Of a DNA stretch of 64,000 nucleotides, positions 9,302 through 17,278 are shown in pieces. A model generated the notes under the pieces. It saw only the letters and a program-made list of their open reading frames with translations. It searched no databases and was not told the origin of the DNA. Positions within the stretch are counted from its first letter, which is position 1. Each line of letters starts with the position of its first letter. Source of the stretch: CAZHHH01 sp052400685 (GTDB lineage Bacteria > Bacteroidota > Bacteroidia > Bacteroidales > Marinilabiliaceae). A program made the position numbers and the translations under genes. The stretch is from NCBI GenBank assembly GCA_052400685.1, contig JBQTGJ010000006.1. One strand, 5' to 3'.

Positions 9302-9393
9302 GGCTATAGCCCCTTCAGGGCAATCCCCCATGACGTATACCACCACGCAGGGCGTTGCCCTGCGCTATTGCTATAAGGCCTTCAGCCTTAATC
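9302..9393 (+). repeat. REP-like palindromic repeat, copy 2
   Basis: GGCTATAGCCCCTTCAGGGC opens the copy. The central palindrome CGCAGGGC-GTT-GCCCTGCG (9346-9364) keeps pairing although one base pair differs from copy 1 (A-T there, G-C here). It ends in AAGGCCTTCAGCCTT. Confidence 0.75.
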
Positions 9394-9395
9394 CA

Positions 9396-9490
9396 TGAAA
9401 CGACCATGATAAAGGGATTCTCACACAGGGGGATGATTATTTTCATGGGAGTTCCATCTGGTAACTAAAATCAAATTATAAACAGATGAA
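9396..9490 (+). repeat. ~95-bp leader-like repeat, copy 2
   Basis: Closely matches copy 1: ATGAAACGACCATGATAAAG, CACACAGGGGGATGATTATT, and AAATTATAAACAGATGAA at the end. It is followed only by a 26-codon open frame (9486-9566) of no recognised type, so here it is not leading a known gene. Confidence 0.65.
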
Positions 9491-9828
9491 TAACAGAATT
9501 ACGAGAATCACATCCGATTTTAAAAAAATGACATCATTCATCGTAATCAGAAACATCTCCAAATAAAAATCATATTTCAATATTTTATTTCGCATCAGCC
9601 TGCGCGGCTAGAGCGCATAAAACAACCACCCGTAAGCCCTGAAAGGGCGACAAGCAATACGCCCTCTGAATCCAAATAACGAAAAAATTTGTTCTGTAAG
9701 GGCTAAAGCCAAACATATAACCGCCCCCACACTGGTGCGGATTTTTTAAATTCTAAAACCTAAAAAATCAAAACCATCAAAAGAAGATAACATCTAATTT
9801 CATGGTAACATGGTTAAAATAGAATACC

Positions 9829-9917
9829 GTCTATAATCATTTCAGGGCAACTTCCACCACCCTTACAACCACACAGAGCGTTGTCCGGTGCTATTGCGAC
9901 AAGTCTTTCAGCCCTGA
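9829..9917 (+). repeat. REP-like palindromic repeat, copy 3 (decayed)
   Basis: Same order of blocks as copy 2 (TTTCAGGGCAAC, then CACAGAGC-GTT-GTCCGGTG, then CTTTCAGCCCTGAT), but with several mismatches in the arms. It is the right half of the duplicated ~155-bp block. Confidence 0.6.
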
Positions 9918-10062
9918 TCTGCGACCAATATTACAAAACCACAAACGGCAAACATCGGTTTCTGTGGAAACAAAATTAGTATGATACCCGTTAAACCCAA
10001 ATCAAAGATTAAAGCCCCCTTACCAATAACAAACGAATATTAACCATTACATTGATAAACTG

Positions 10063-10827
10063 ATGAAACAGCCGATCATCCGCACCCTGACCTTTTTAAT
10101 TATCTCATTACATCAACCCGTTTTTGGACAAACAGCATATCGCGATAGCACAAGAACTAAAACACAACTAAAATTTAATTACAAAGCACTAATTATTCCA
10201 TCCGTAATGATCGGATATGGTTTTGTAGGGATGGAAAGTGATGGCATAAAAATCTGGAACTCGGAGATAAAAGAAGAACTCCGTGAAAACATCGACGAAA
10301 AAGCCACTATTGACGACTTTAGTCAGCATATACCGGCACTGTCGGTTTACGCACTAAATACCTTTGGCGTTAAGGGGAAACATAACATTAGAGACCGTAC
10401 CATTATACTTGCCACTTCATATTTAATGATGTCGGCTGTGATTACCGGGTTGAAACAAACAGCAGGCATCAAACGCCCCGACGAAAGTTCTTATAACTCA
10501 TTCCCTTCAGGACATACCGCCACCGCCTTTATGGGAGCCGAATTTTTGTGGCAGGAGTACAAAGATGTATCACCCTGGTATGGCCTCACAGGCTATGCCA
10601 TTGCTGCCGGCACAGGCTTTTTCAGGATGTACAATGAACGTCACTGGATGACCGATGTGGCGGCAGGAGCCGGAATAGGCATACTAAGCACAAAAGCTGC
10701 TTACTGGCTTTATCCCTACATTAATGATAAAATTTTTCGTGGTAACAGACTAAAAAACACGGCATCGATGATTTATCCCTTTTACAACCACGAGCAATTA
10801 GGAATGACCTTATCACTCCGGTTTTAA
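10063..10827 (+). CDS. PAP2-family phosphatase, exported
   Basis: 254 residues. Signal peptide at 1-23 (LTFLIISLHQPVFGQ). The three acid-phosphatase/PAP2 motifs are present: KQTAGIKRP (K-x6-RP), SFPSGHTATAF (PSGH with catalytic His), and RMYNERHWMTDV (R-x5-H-x3-D). It probably removes phosphate from a lipid phosphate such as undecaprenyl pyrophosphate or phosphatidate, at the periplasmic side. Hydrophobic stretches around 120-135 and 175-190 would anchor it. It converges on the serine-hydrolase gene with a 2-bp gap. Substrate is inference from the family only. Confidence 0.87.
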   Translation: MKQPIIRTLTFLIISLHQPVFGQTAYRDSTRTKTQLKFNYKALIIPSVMIGYGFVGMESDGIKIWNSEIKEELRENIDEKATIDDFSQHIPALSVYALNTFGVKGKHNIRDRTIILATSYLMMSAVITGLKQTAGIKRPDESSYNSFPSGHTATAFMGAEFLWQEYKDVSPWYGLTGYAIAAGTGFFRMYNERHWMTDVAAGAGIGILSTKAAYWLYPYINDKIFRGNRLKNTASMIYPFYNHEQLGMTLSLRF

Positions 10828-10829
10828 CA

Positions 10830-13496
10830 CTAATATTCCAGAGCCCGATAAATGGCATCCTGCACTTCTGTGCGAATGTTCATGCGGCCCAGTTTATTAT
10901 TATAAGCAGCCGGATGAATACGGTTGGAAAGAAATATATACAACAATCCGGTGGCCGGGTCTGCCCATACCATGGTCCCCGAAAAACCGCTGTGTCCAAA
11001 TGACGAGGGTGAAACCAGCAGACCAGCAGGGCTTACCTTAGTGGTGTCGGTCTCCGGTTTATCAAAGCCCAGACCTCTGCGGTTAAGGATATGTTGACGC
11101 GATGAAAAAAAACGAACCGTTTCCATATTCAGATATCGCTTCCCGCCGTACGTACCGTCATTGAGAAACATCTGCATGACTTTAGCCAAATCGTTGGCAT
11201 TACCAAACAATCCGGCGTGACCCGACACCCCTCCCATCATTGCAGCACCCGGGTCGTGTACATCTCCTTGCAGCAATTGCTTTCTGAAATACTGGTCATT
11301 TTCGGTGGGAACAATCTGCCGAAGTGGAAAATATTGCCAAACATTATAACGTAACGTTGTGGCCCCCATATCGTCAAAAAACCAACGGTACGAGAGTGCA
11401 TCCAGCGTGCTGTCGGTTAATTCCTCGGCCACTTTCTGTAGCAACATAAAATTAAGGTCGCTGTACAAATAATGTTTTCGTTTCAACGTTGCATTTAAAA
11501 CAGACTTATAAATCGTATCACGATAAGAACTGAGAAGATACAATCCCTGCGCCACTCGTATCGAAAAAGAGTCGCTACGCTGCGGTCGGTACAAATCGTC
11601 ACGGTACACCGCCGTTTTATTCATAAACAGATTCTCATCCATCTGAATAGAAAATCGAGAATTACGTCCCCACCTAAGCAGAGGGCCTTCTAAGCGTGTC
11701 GTATCGATCGTATGCTGATAAAAAGGGATAAAAGCAGGCATTCCCGACTCATGTAACAGAAGTTCACGCAGGGTGATACCAGCTTTATCAGTGGTATCGA
11801 CCTGCGGCAAAAACAACGACAAAGAATCAGTCAATCTCCAGCGCCCCTCATCGTACAAACGCATCAATATTGGTAAAGTACCTATGACCTTCGTCACCGA
11901 TGCCAAGTCGTACAAATCGGAATTTTGCACCCTCTGTTCTTTTTTATATGTGTGCCATCCGAAACTTTTCTGATAAACCACCACACCATTGCGGGCCACC
12001 AGCACCTGCGCTCCCGGCGTAGCCGCTTCATCTATGGCCCGACCAACAATGGAATCAATGACAGCAAGCGAGTCGGCATTCAAACCAACTTCCTGCGGTA
12101 AACCGTATTTCAGTCGCAGAGCAGGCAAAGCCACCGCATAAGACTTAAGTGATTCCGGCAGCCACTTAGGCCATGCACCAATCTTCACACCGATACCGCC
12201 ATAAACCACCTGAGCCATTTTTTCCCATGCCAAAGCGTTATTTGACCAACTCAACACGGCTGCATCTAACCCTTCTGGCATTTCCCGGAAAGGCAACAAA
12301 CCGGGATGACCGGCCCATATCGCCACAATCTGTGCTTTGGGATTGCTTGCCTTCAATTGCCCCAACTGAGAGTTAAAACCGCCTTCGAAGACAGATTTAT
12401 CGCTCATTAACCAAAAAACAAAATCAACAGAATCAACATCCCGCTTATCGTAATAATTTTGCGCCATCGCGATAAAAGAAGAATAGGAATCATTGGGAGT
12501 TCCAATAATCTTAATACTGGCAGACAGCGAATGTAGAGGTAGGGGGTTGCTGACCGACTTTTGAAGCACCATTATACTATTTTCATATACCTGATGAATT
12601 ATCCTTTCCTCGTCGGACGGATGTCCCGTTACAGACCTAAATTTTGATTTCTTCGACCATTCAAAACGAGCTGCCAGAACGATACGACAAGCGTCGTTCA
12701 ACTTGCCAACAGGCAGCCACCGACTCTCAAACCCGTGTGCCAAACGACTCAAATCCGCCGTATAATCCCTGGAGTAAAAAAGCGTTCCGGCTTTCAGCAA
12801 CTCCTCTACCGACCACTCGGCCAATACCCGCTGATGAATCATGCGAAATGGCACAATACCAGAAATGGACTTCTTATAAATACTATAAACAGGCAAACGG
12901 GACGCTTTTATCCCTATAAAATGACGGGGCACCGGATATACATTAAAAGCCGCAGGGGCCTTGCTATCATTGGGTAACCACAAACGCAATGCCGGTAAAT
13001 AATAGGAACGTGGCTCAAACTCCCTACTGACAAAATCTTTCGAAAAGGTATAACTATTTAAACAAAACCCCTGATTCCGCCAGTGACGATAAAATAAACC
13101 ATCCACCTCATCACGCAGCGACTTATCAACCAACGATAATGTCTTCTCGTCCGGAAAATAAGACTCAACATCCTGAAATTTAAACCCATTTCTTAAATCA
13201 TAAACCTTCAAAGAACTCAACGACGACCATTTGGTTGTATGAATCACACGATCAGAGGTCGTCTTAAATTTATAAAATCCCGGCATTGGCAACCGACTAT
13301 TGGCTACATCGCTCAACATCGCGTTATCCAAGGTATCAACTATCATAATTGATGCAACTTTTTCTTTTAACGACAAAGTGGTCAGGACAGAATCAGCCCA
13401 AGCCATTGCGCTATCAGTAAAATTCGTTGATTGAGAATATATTAATAAAGGAAAACACCAGAAAAAAATAAATATCCAACTCTTTCGCACACTCAT
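10830..13496 (-). CDS. Exported serine hydrolase (beta-lactamase/esterase family) fused to a degenerate GH3-like domain
   Basis: 888 residues from the ATG at 13496, which begins a clear signal peptide (MSVRKSWIFIFFWCFPLLIYSQ); the frame is open 14 codons further upstream. Residues ~30-330 have the GH3 opening (WADSVLTTLSLKEKVASIMI) and ending (GKLNDACRIVLAARF). Where active GH3 enzymes have KHFPGHG, this protein reads PRHFIGIKASRLP, so the sugar-hydrolase site appears lost. Residues ~500-880 are a class-C-beta-lactamase-like serine hydrolase with SVTK (Ser-x-x-Lys), YSDLN and HSGFSG motifs. GH3/beta-lactamase fusions are known in Bacteroidota and act on peptidoglycan pieces or glycans. Here probably only the hydrolase half is catalytic. 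Confidence 0.85.
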   Translation of the reverse strand: MSVRKSWIFIFFWCFPLLIYSQSTNFTDSAMAWADSVLTTLSLKEKVASIMIVDTLDNAMLSDVANSRLPMPGFYKFKTTSDRVIHTTKWSSLSSLKVYDLRNGFKFQDVESYFPDEKTLSLVDKSLRDEVDGLFYRHWRNQGFCLNSYTFSKDFVSREFEPRSYYLPALRLWLPNDSKAPAAFNVYPVPRHFIGIKASRLPVYSIYKKSISGIVPFRMIHQRVLAEWSVEELLKAGTLFYSRDYTADLSRLAHGFESRWLPVGKLNDACRIVLAARFEWSKKSKFRSVTGHPSDEERIIHQVYENSIMVLQKSVSNPLPLHSLSASIKIIGTPNDSYSSFIAMAQNYYDKRDVDSVDFVFWLMSDKSVFEGGFNSQLGQLKASNPKAQIVAIWAGHPGLLPFREMPEGLDAAVLSWSNNALAWEKMAQVVYGGIGVKIGAWPKWLPESLKSYAVALPALRLKYGLPQEVGLNADSLAVIDSIVGRAIDEAATPGAQVLVARNGVVVYQKSFGWHTYKKEQRVQNSDLYDLASVTKVIGTLPILMRLYDEGRWRLTDSLSLFLPQVDTTDKAGITLRELLLHESGMPAFIPFYQHTIDTTRLEGPLLRWGRNSRFSIQMDENLFMNKTAVYRDDLYRPQRSDSFSIRVAQGLYLLSSYRDTIYKSVLNATLKRKHYLYSDLNFMLLQKVAEELTDSTLDALSYRWFFDDMGATTLRYNVWQYFPLRQIVPTENDQYFRKQLLQGDVHDPGAAMMGGVSGHAGLFGNANDLAKVMQMFLNDGTYGGKRYLNMETVRFFSSRQHILNRRGLGFDKPETDTTKVSPAGLLVSPSSFGHSGFSGTMVWADPATGLLYIFLSNRIHPAAYNNKLGRMNIRTEVQDAIYRALEY

Positions 13497-13746
13497 TTTA
13501 AAATTTTCAGGAATAAATATCAAACGAAAAACCATCAAATTTAATCGATCCCCCTAACATTTCCGCAATTCACACGTTAAAGCTTTTTAACACACAAAAG
13601 AATTTGATCCGCGTTCACACCTGTTTTATGGAGGCACCCGTACCACGATATATCACTTTACTGTGTTAAAGATCATTAACAACAACCAAACGCATCAAGA
13701 ATAGAAGGTTTTCACAATAAAGAGAGAGAAAACTAAAATAATATAT

Positions 13747-13754
13747 TATTTTTG
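13747..13754 (+). promoter_or_regulatory. -7 box for the single-domain response regulator
   Basis: TATTTTTG, an exact TAnnTTTG match, 33 bases before the ATG at 13787. No TTTG at the expected -33 spacing. Confidence 0.45.
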
Positions 13755-13786
13755 ATATTCAAATTACCAAAAACCCAAGCTGTATT

Positions 13787-14188
13787 ATGTCAGACACATT
13801 AAGTAATTCGTTGAATCAGGATTGGAAGGATAAAACAATTCTTGTGGTTGAAGATGTTGACACCAATAAAATATTCTTTGATGCAGCTCTTCGCAGAACT
13901 AATGCCCTAATTTTATGGGCTAAAGACGGTCAGGAAGCCATCGACCTTTTCAAGGCCAACGAGGTAGATCTCATCCTCATGGACTTGCAACTCCCGGTAA
14001 TGGATGGCTATACGGCAACCAAAGAAATAAAAAAATTAGACCCAGAAGTACCTATTATTGCGCAAACGGCGCATGTAATGTCGGGCGAACGTGAAAAATG
14101 CATCGAAGCCGGCTGCAACGACTACCTGGCCAAACCAATCAGACTCCAAATTTTGATTGATACCTTATCAAAATATCTGAATACCTAA
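13787..14188 (+). CDS. Single-domain response regulator (receiver only)
   Basis: 133 residues made almost entirely of one CheY-like receiver domain (~18-131). Acidic pocket VVEDVD, phospho-acceptor Asp in LILMDLQLPVMDG, switch Thr in IIAQTAHVMSG, and Lys in YLAKPIR. There is no output domain, so it would signal by protein-protein contact or act as a phosphate carrier. It is transcribed alone, converging on the GH16 gene, with a shared terminator between them. The nearest histidine kinases in the window (35.6-40.9 kb) are 21 kb away; pairing with them is only a guess. Confidence 0.9.
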   Translation: MSDTLSNSLNQDWKDKTILVVEDVDTNKIFFDAALRRTNALILWAKDGQEAIDLFKANEVDLILMDLQLPVMDGYTATKEIKKLDPEVPIIAQTAHVMSGEREKCIEAGCNDYLAKPIRLQILIDTLSKYLNT

Positions 14189-14207
14189 ACCAATATTAAT
14201 TAACCAT

Positions 14208-14241
14208 AAAAAAAGGGCTATCTATCCGATGCCCTTTTTTT
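14208..14241. terminator. Bidirectional intrinsic terminator
   Basis: AAAAAAAGGGC, a 12-base loop, then GCCCTTTTTTTT. The stem with A and T runs on both sides can stop the receiver gene (plus) and the GH16 gene (minus). Confidence 0.8.
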
Positions 14242-14283
14242 CTCAGCGACTCAACGAGCCGCTTTTATGCAACAAAAACAGAC

Positions 14284-15093
14284 TCACTCCTTTTGATAAA
14301 CCCGCACATAGTCAATTAGCATTGATGCAGGGAACACCGCATCATCAACTCCTCTGAGTCCACCCCAATTTCCGCCAACAGCGACATTCATTATCAGATG
14401 AAAAGGCTGATTAAAAGGCCATTCCTTTGTCCCGTTTCCACTATTATTAAATGTAAAGACCTTTTCGTTGTCGATAAAAAAATCAATGTTATTGGGATAC
14501 CATTCAATGGCGTAAACATGAAATGCAGATTCGCAGGTAGGATAAAAAAAGTGCCCCCCAACCTGCGTTCCAATACTATGGTTAAATGCATCGGTATGAA
14601 TCGTGGTATAAACTGAATCGGACTCATAACCAACATGTTCCATAATATCTATTTCACCACTGGCCGGCCAACCGCCGTAAGCCCAATCGGTTGGCAACAT
14701 CCAGATGGCGGGCCATAAGCCTCTGCCTCCCGCCAATTTGGCCCTAACCTCCACCTTGCCATAAAGCCAATCCCCTTTACCTTTCGTCGTTAAACGGGCC
14801 GAGGTATAATTAAACCCCTCCATTTGTTCCTTTTGTGCCACAATACGGAGAAATTCGCCATCAACCTTCGCATTGGCAGCCTGAGCAACAGTATAATATT
14901 CAAGTTCGTTATTTCCCCAACCGTAAGAATTCCCCACAGTATCGTAATTCCAACGAGCGACATCAGGAAGTCCTACATAATCAAACTCATCCGACCAAAC
15001 TAATTCCCAATTATTTTTCGAACTGGTTTTACAACCCGACATCACACACACACACACCATAATAAAAATCCAGATCTTTAAATATTTTCGCAT
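14284..15093 (-). CDS. GH16 endo-beta-glucanase (laminarinase type), lipoprotein
   Basis: 269 residues. Lipoprotein signal at 1-20 (VCVCVMSGC, Cys20 lipidated) would place it on a membrane, probably the cell surface. The GH16 domain fills the rest: LVWSDEFDY near the start, GGRGLWPAIWMLP, the catalytic GEIDIMEHVG motif (E-x-D-x-x-E, nucleophile and acid/base), and the closing IDYVRVYQKE. The motif form E-x-D-x-x-E with this length fits beta-1,3-(1,4)-glucan cleavage. It is the last gene of the susC-susD-lipoprotein locus, supplying surface endo-cleavage before import. A terminator-like hairpin and two 141-bp elements separate it from the lipoprotein gene, so its expression may be partly uncoupled. 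No promoter seen directly before it. Confidence 0.92.
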   Translation of the reverse strand: MRKYLKIWIFIMVCVCVMSGCKTSSKNNWELVWSDEFDYVGLPDVARWNYDTVGNSYGWGNNELEYYTVAQAANAKVDGEFLRIVAQKEQMEGFNYTSARLTTKGKGDWLYGKVEVRAKLAGGRGLWPAIWMLPTDWAYGGWPASGEIDIMEHVGYESDSVYTTIHTDAFNHSIGTQVGGHFFYPTCESAFHVYAIEWYPNNIDFFIDNEKVFTFNNSGNGTKEWPFNQPFHLIMNVAVGGNWGGLRGVDDAVFPASMLIDYVRVYQKE

Positions 15094-15111
15094 ATTTCAC
15101 CAAATTAATGA

Positions 15112-15252
15112 GTGCTTACAAGGAAAGTCCAACTTTTACATTATGCTTACTCTCAAAATGGCCATTTACCATAGTAAATTCACATTTTGCGAACTTCGCA
15201 AACCTTGAATTTGAACATCTCTTATCAAGCCCTTGAATTTTCTTGCTAACAC
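15112..15252 (+). mobile_element. 141-bp hairpin element, copy B (subfamily II)
   Basis: GTGCTTACAAGGAAA at the left and TTTTCTTGCTAACAC at the right, 141 bp, with an exact 6-bp target duplication TAATGA (15106-15111 and 15253-15258). Inner repeat GGCTTGATAAGAGATG (reverse strand) lies inside the right end. Core hairpin: CAAAATG-ATTTAC-CATA-GTAAAT-CATTTTG with short bulges. It starts 18 bp upstream of the GH16 start codon. Confidence 0.92.
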
Positions 15253-15315
15253 TAATGACCGAAAGAATATATACTATTCTTTGAAACACTAGCATAACGT
15301 TTATTAAAATCTATT

Positions 15316-15372
15316 AAAAAACTCATCGGATGATTCTCTTCATAAATAAACGGGATATTCATCCGATGAGTA
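15316..15372 (-). terminator. Terminator-like hairpin inside the beta-glucan locus
   Basis: ACTCATCGGATGA (15321-15333) and TCATCCGATGAGT (15360-15372) form a 13-bp perfect stem with a 26-base loop. Read leftward it is followed by a T run (GAGTTTTTTAATAG). It stands between the PKD lipoprotein gene and GH16, so it may end or attenuate the operon before GH16. The loop is longer than usual. Confidence 0.6.
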
Positions 15373-15475
15373 ATCATATACTTCTAAAACTTAAAATTAG
15401 TGGTATCGAGCTAAGCAAGCCTTAAATCCGGGCTTTTTTGCTAAAACTCATGACTTAATAATCAGCCACTAATTA

Positions 15476-15615
15476 GTGTTTGTCTATAAAGTCCAACTTC
15501 TGCGTTACGCTTGCTCTCAAAATGGTCATTTAAGGGAGTAAACTCACATTTTTAGAGCTGCGCAAGCCTTGAATTTGAACTTTATATTTCAAACACTTAG
15601 TTTATGGAAAGGCTC
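15476..15615 (+). mobile_element. 141-bp hairpin element, copy C (subfamily I)
   Basis: GTGTTTGTCTATAAA at the left; right end reads GAGCCTTTCCATAAA on the other strand; 140 bp. Exact target duplication TAATTA at 15470-15475 and 15616-15621. Inner repeat AAGTGTTTGAAATATAAAG (reverse strand) lies just inside the right end. It lies 16 bp past the stop codon of the PKD lipoprotein gene. Confidence 0.93.
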
Positions 15616-15631
15616 TAATTAAACAGAACCA

Positions 15632-17086
15632 CTATTCATGAAAACTAAAATCGTCGAAAAAGAAGATGCCACCTCCGGTATGTCCCTCAGTACCAAATTG
15701 AATTACAATTTTATCATAATCGGTACGATCGTTCACATCGGTAAAATCGAAGGTCAATTCCAACCACTTATCTTTCTCAAGATCAGTTAACAACACTTCG
15801 GTTTGAGTAGACCAGGCATTATTCCCCAATTCACTGTTTTGAAGTTTCACGGCAACCGAGGCCTGTAGCACATTATTCATTAAATCGCCAGCTGTTTCAT
15901 TTTCAGTGGTATAATCATTATAGGATGGTATAAACACTTTCAATGTAATTTTATTCTGAGTGGTGAGATCAAATTTGTAGTCCGAAACAGTATACGAGAT
16001 GTTAGAATAAAACTCTCCCGCCTTCTTTTGATACAGATAAACCGTTGAAGACTCATTTAAAGGCACCGGAGCCGGATTTTGATATGCCGAATCAGTTAAC
16101 TCACCCATAGCCTCCTTCTCAAAATCAATTTCAGGCTTTTCACTTTCAAAATCCTCGAACAAAGGTTTAGCCTTTGTAGGCGTCACAGGTTTTACATTTA
16201 ATTCTTTAGGCACAAAACGATACCACCAGCCATTACCATCCTCAACGGTACTGGCACAAGTCACATACATGGCCGTATCAGATATGGAAACAATATGGTA
16301 CGTGGAAGTTCCGGCATAATGGCCCAAAAAAGCACCATTACTCAAAATTAAAGTTGAATCAGAAGTAACCAATGTAAAATGATAGTTATCGCCCGGCGCA
16401 TATTCCACATCAAAATCGCCGGCCAAAGGCACTGTTGAATTAGAATAGCCCAAATCGGCCAATCCAAGTCGGCCTGCATTGTTAGTATATACAGAACCAT
16501 TATTGTTCCATATCAACTCAACGCCAACTTGTTTAAAGGTAAACTCATTACTATACAAGCTGCACTCAAGTTTATCATTAGGTCCTGCAGCCCACCAACT
16601 AGGCGTGGTGCCAACGGGCCCCACCCCAAAGTGACCTGAGTGATATTGGTCAAAAACCCACGTCTTACCGTCAACAGCTTCTGCTCCACCCGTAAGAACT
16701 GTATATAAAGGATTTGACAACAAAGACAAATCATCATTTTCAATAACAACAGACATTGTTTTAGAGGCAACGCCTTTGGGGGTGTACAACGCCAAGGTGA
16801 CATCATAAGTACCTGAAAAAGGATACTCACTGACAACCTCATCGCCATTTTCCTTTGTATTATTACCAAAATCCCAATTTGCAAGACCAGTAATAGCAGA
16901 GGTATTAACAAATTCAATAATATTAGCATTCTCGGCCGAAACTGTTGCAGTAAAGGTCACATCATCTTCGGTAGGTGCGCCATCAAACGAATAATCGTCC
17001 AGCTCCTGTGGCGCACAAGCGACCAGCAAAATGGCCGACAGAGTCACAAACAAGACGTGTTTTATAAATTGTTTCATAGTATTCAA
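15632..17086 (-). CDS. PKD-domain surface lipoprotein of the beta-glucan locus (SusE/F-position glycan-binding protein)
   Basis: 484 residues. Lipoprotein signal (LSAILLVAC, Cys24). A PKD-like fold at ~40-115 (NWDFGN... SGTYDVTLALYTPKG). The middle part is tryptophan- and tyrosine-rich (TTPSWWAAGPNDKLE) and of unrecognised fold. The C-terminal ~170 residues (KITLKVFIPSY..., WLELTFDFTDV, ending GGGIFFFDDFSFHE) look like a beta-sandwich carbohydrate-binding module. Its place directly after susD, with a lipid anchor and no catalytic motif, points to a surface glycan-binding protein that holds beta-glucan for GH16 and SusCD. The start could also be the ATG three codons later. Confidence 0.8.
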   Translation of the reverse strand: MNTMKQFIKHVLFVTLSAILLVACAPQELDDYSFDGAPTEDDVTFTATVSAENANIIEFVNTSAITGLANWDFGNNTKENGDEVVSEYPFSGTYDVTLALYTPKGVASKTMSVVIENDDLSLLSNPLYTVLTGGAEAVDGKTWVFDQYHSGHFGVGPVGTTPSWWAAGPNDKLECSLYSNEFTFKQVGVELIWNNNGSVYTNNAGRLGLADLGYSNSTVPLAGDFDVEYAPGDNYHFTLVTSDSTLILSNGAFLGHYAGTSTYHIVSISDTAMYVTCASTVEDGNGWWYRFVPKELNVKPVTPTKAKPLFEDFESEKPEIDFEKEAMGELTDSAYQNPAPVPLNESSTVYLYQKKAGEFYSNISYTVSDYKFDLTTQNKITLKVFIPSYNDYTTENETAGDLMNNVLQASVAVKLQNSELGNNAWSTQTEVLLTDLEKDKWLELTFDFTDVNDRTDYDKIVIQFGTEGHTGGGIFFFDDFSFHE

Positions 17087-17135
17087 ATTATTTGTATTAT
17101 CAATAAATTTTATTTGTCGAAAACAACTATTAATC

Positions 17136-17278
17136 AGGTCTGGCTATAAAATTCAACTTCTGCGTTACGCTTGTCATAAAAACAGTCATTTACGAAAAGT
17201 AAACGCCTTGATTTTTATGACTTCGCAAGCCTTGAATTTGAACTTTATATTTCAAACACTTAGTTTATGGACAGACTC
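17136..17278 (+). mobile_element. 141-bp hairpin element, copy D (subfamily I), overlapping the susD stop codon
   Basis: AGGTCTGGCTATAAA at the left, GAGTCTGTCCATAAA on the other strand at the right, 143 bp. The core CATAAAAA-ATTTAC-GAAAA-GTAAA-TTTTTATG pairs well. Flanks TTAATC and TAATTA match poorly, so the duplication has decayed or the left boundary is shifted. The susD stop codon TAG (17278-17280, minus strand) is formed by TA of the flank plus G, the first base of the element. Confidence 0.88.

Larger units (their letters stand above)
9159..10062. other. 900-bp gene-free gap filled with repeats
   Basis: No gene supported. 9150-9215 is a degenerate run of CAGT/GAGCAGT units. 9233-9393 and 9766-9920 are two imperfect ~155-bp direct copies of one block (shared AAAAATCAAAACCATCA, AACATCTAATTTCATGGTAA, then a REP-like palindrome). 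9396-9490 is the leader-like repeat. 9620-9720 has a further diverged palindrome (CCCTGAAAGGGCG). The remainder up to the PAP2 start is AT-rich. Confidence 0.7.

Noticed and set aside
9486..9566. 26-codon frame after leader-like repeat copy 2
   Set aside because: Too short, no recognisable protein, and the frame is probably chance in AT-rich DNA.
15112..15615. CRISPR-like interpretation of the repeated elements
   Set aside because: Copies are dispersed, ~141 bp long, flanked by target duplications, and have no regular spacers or cas genes.
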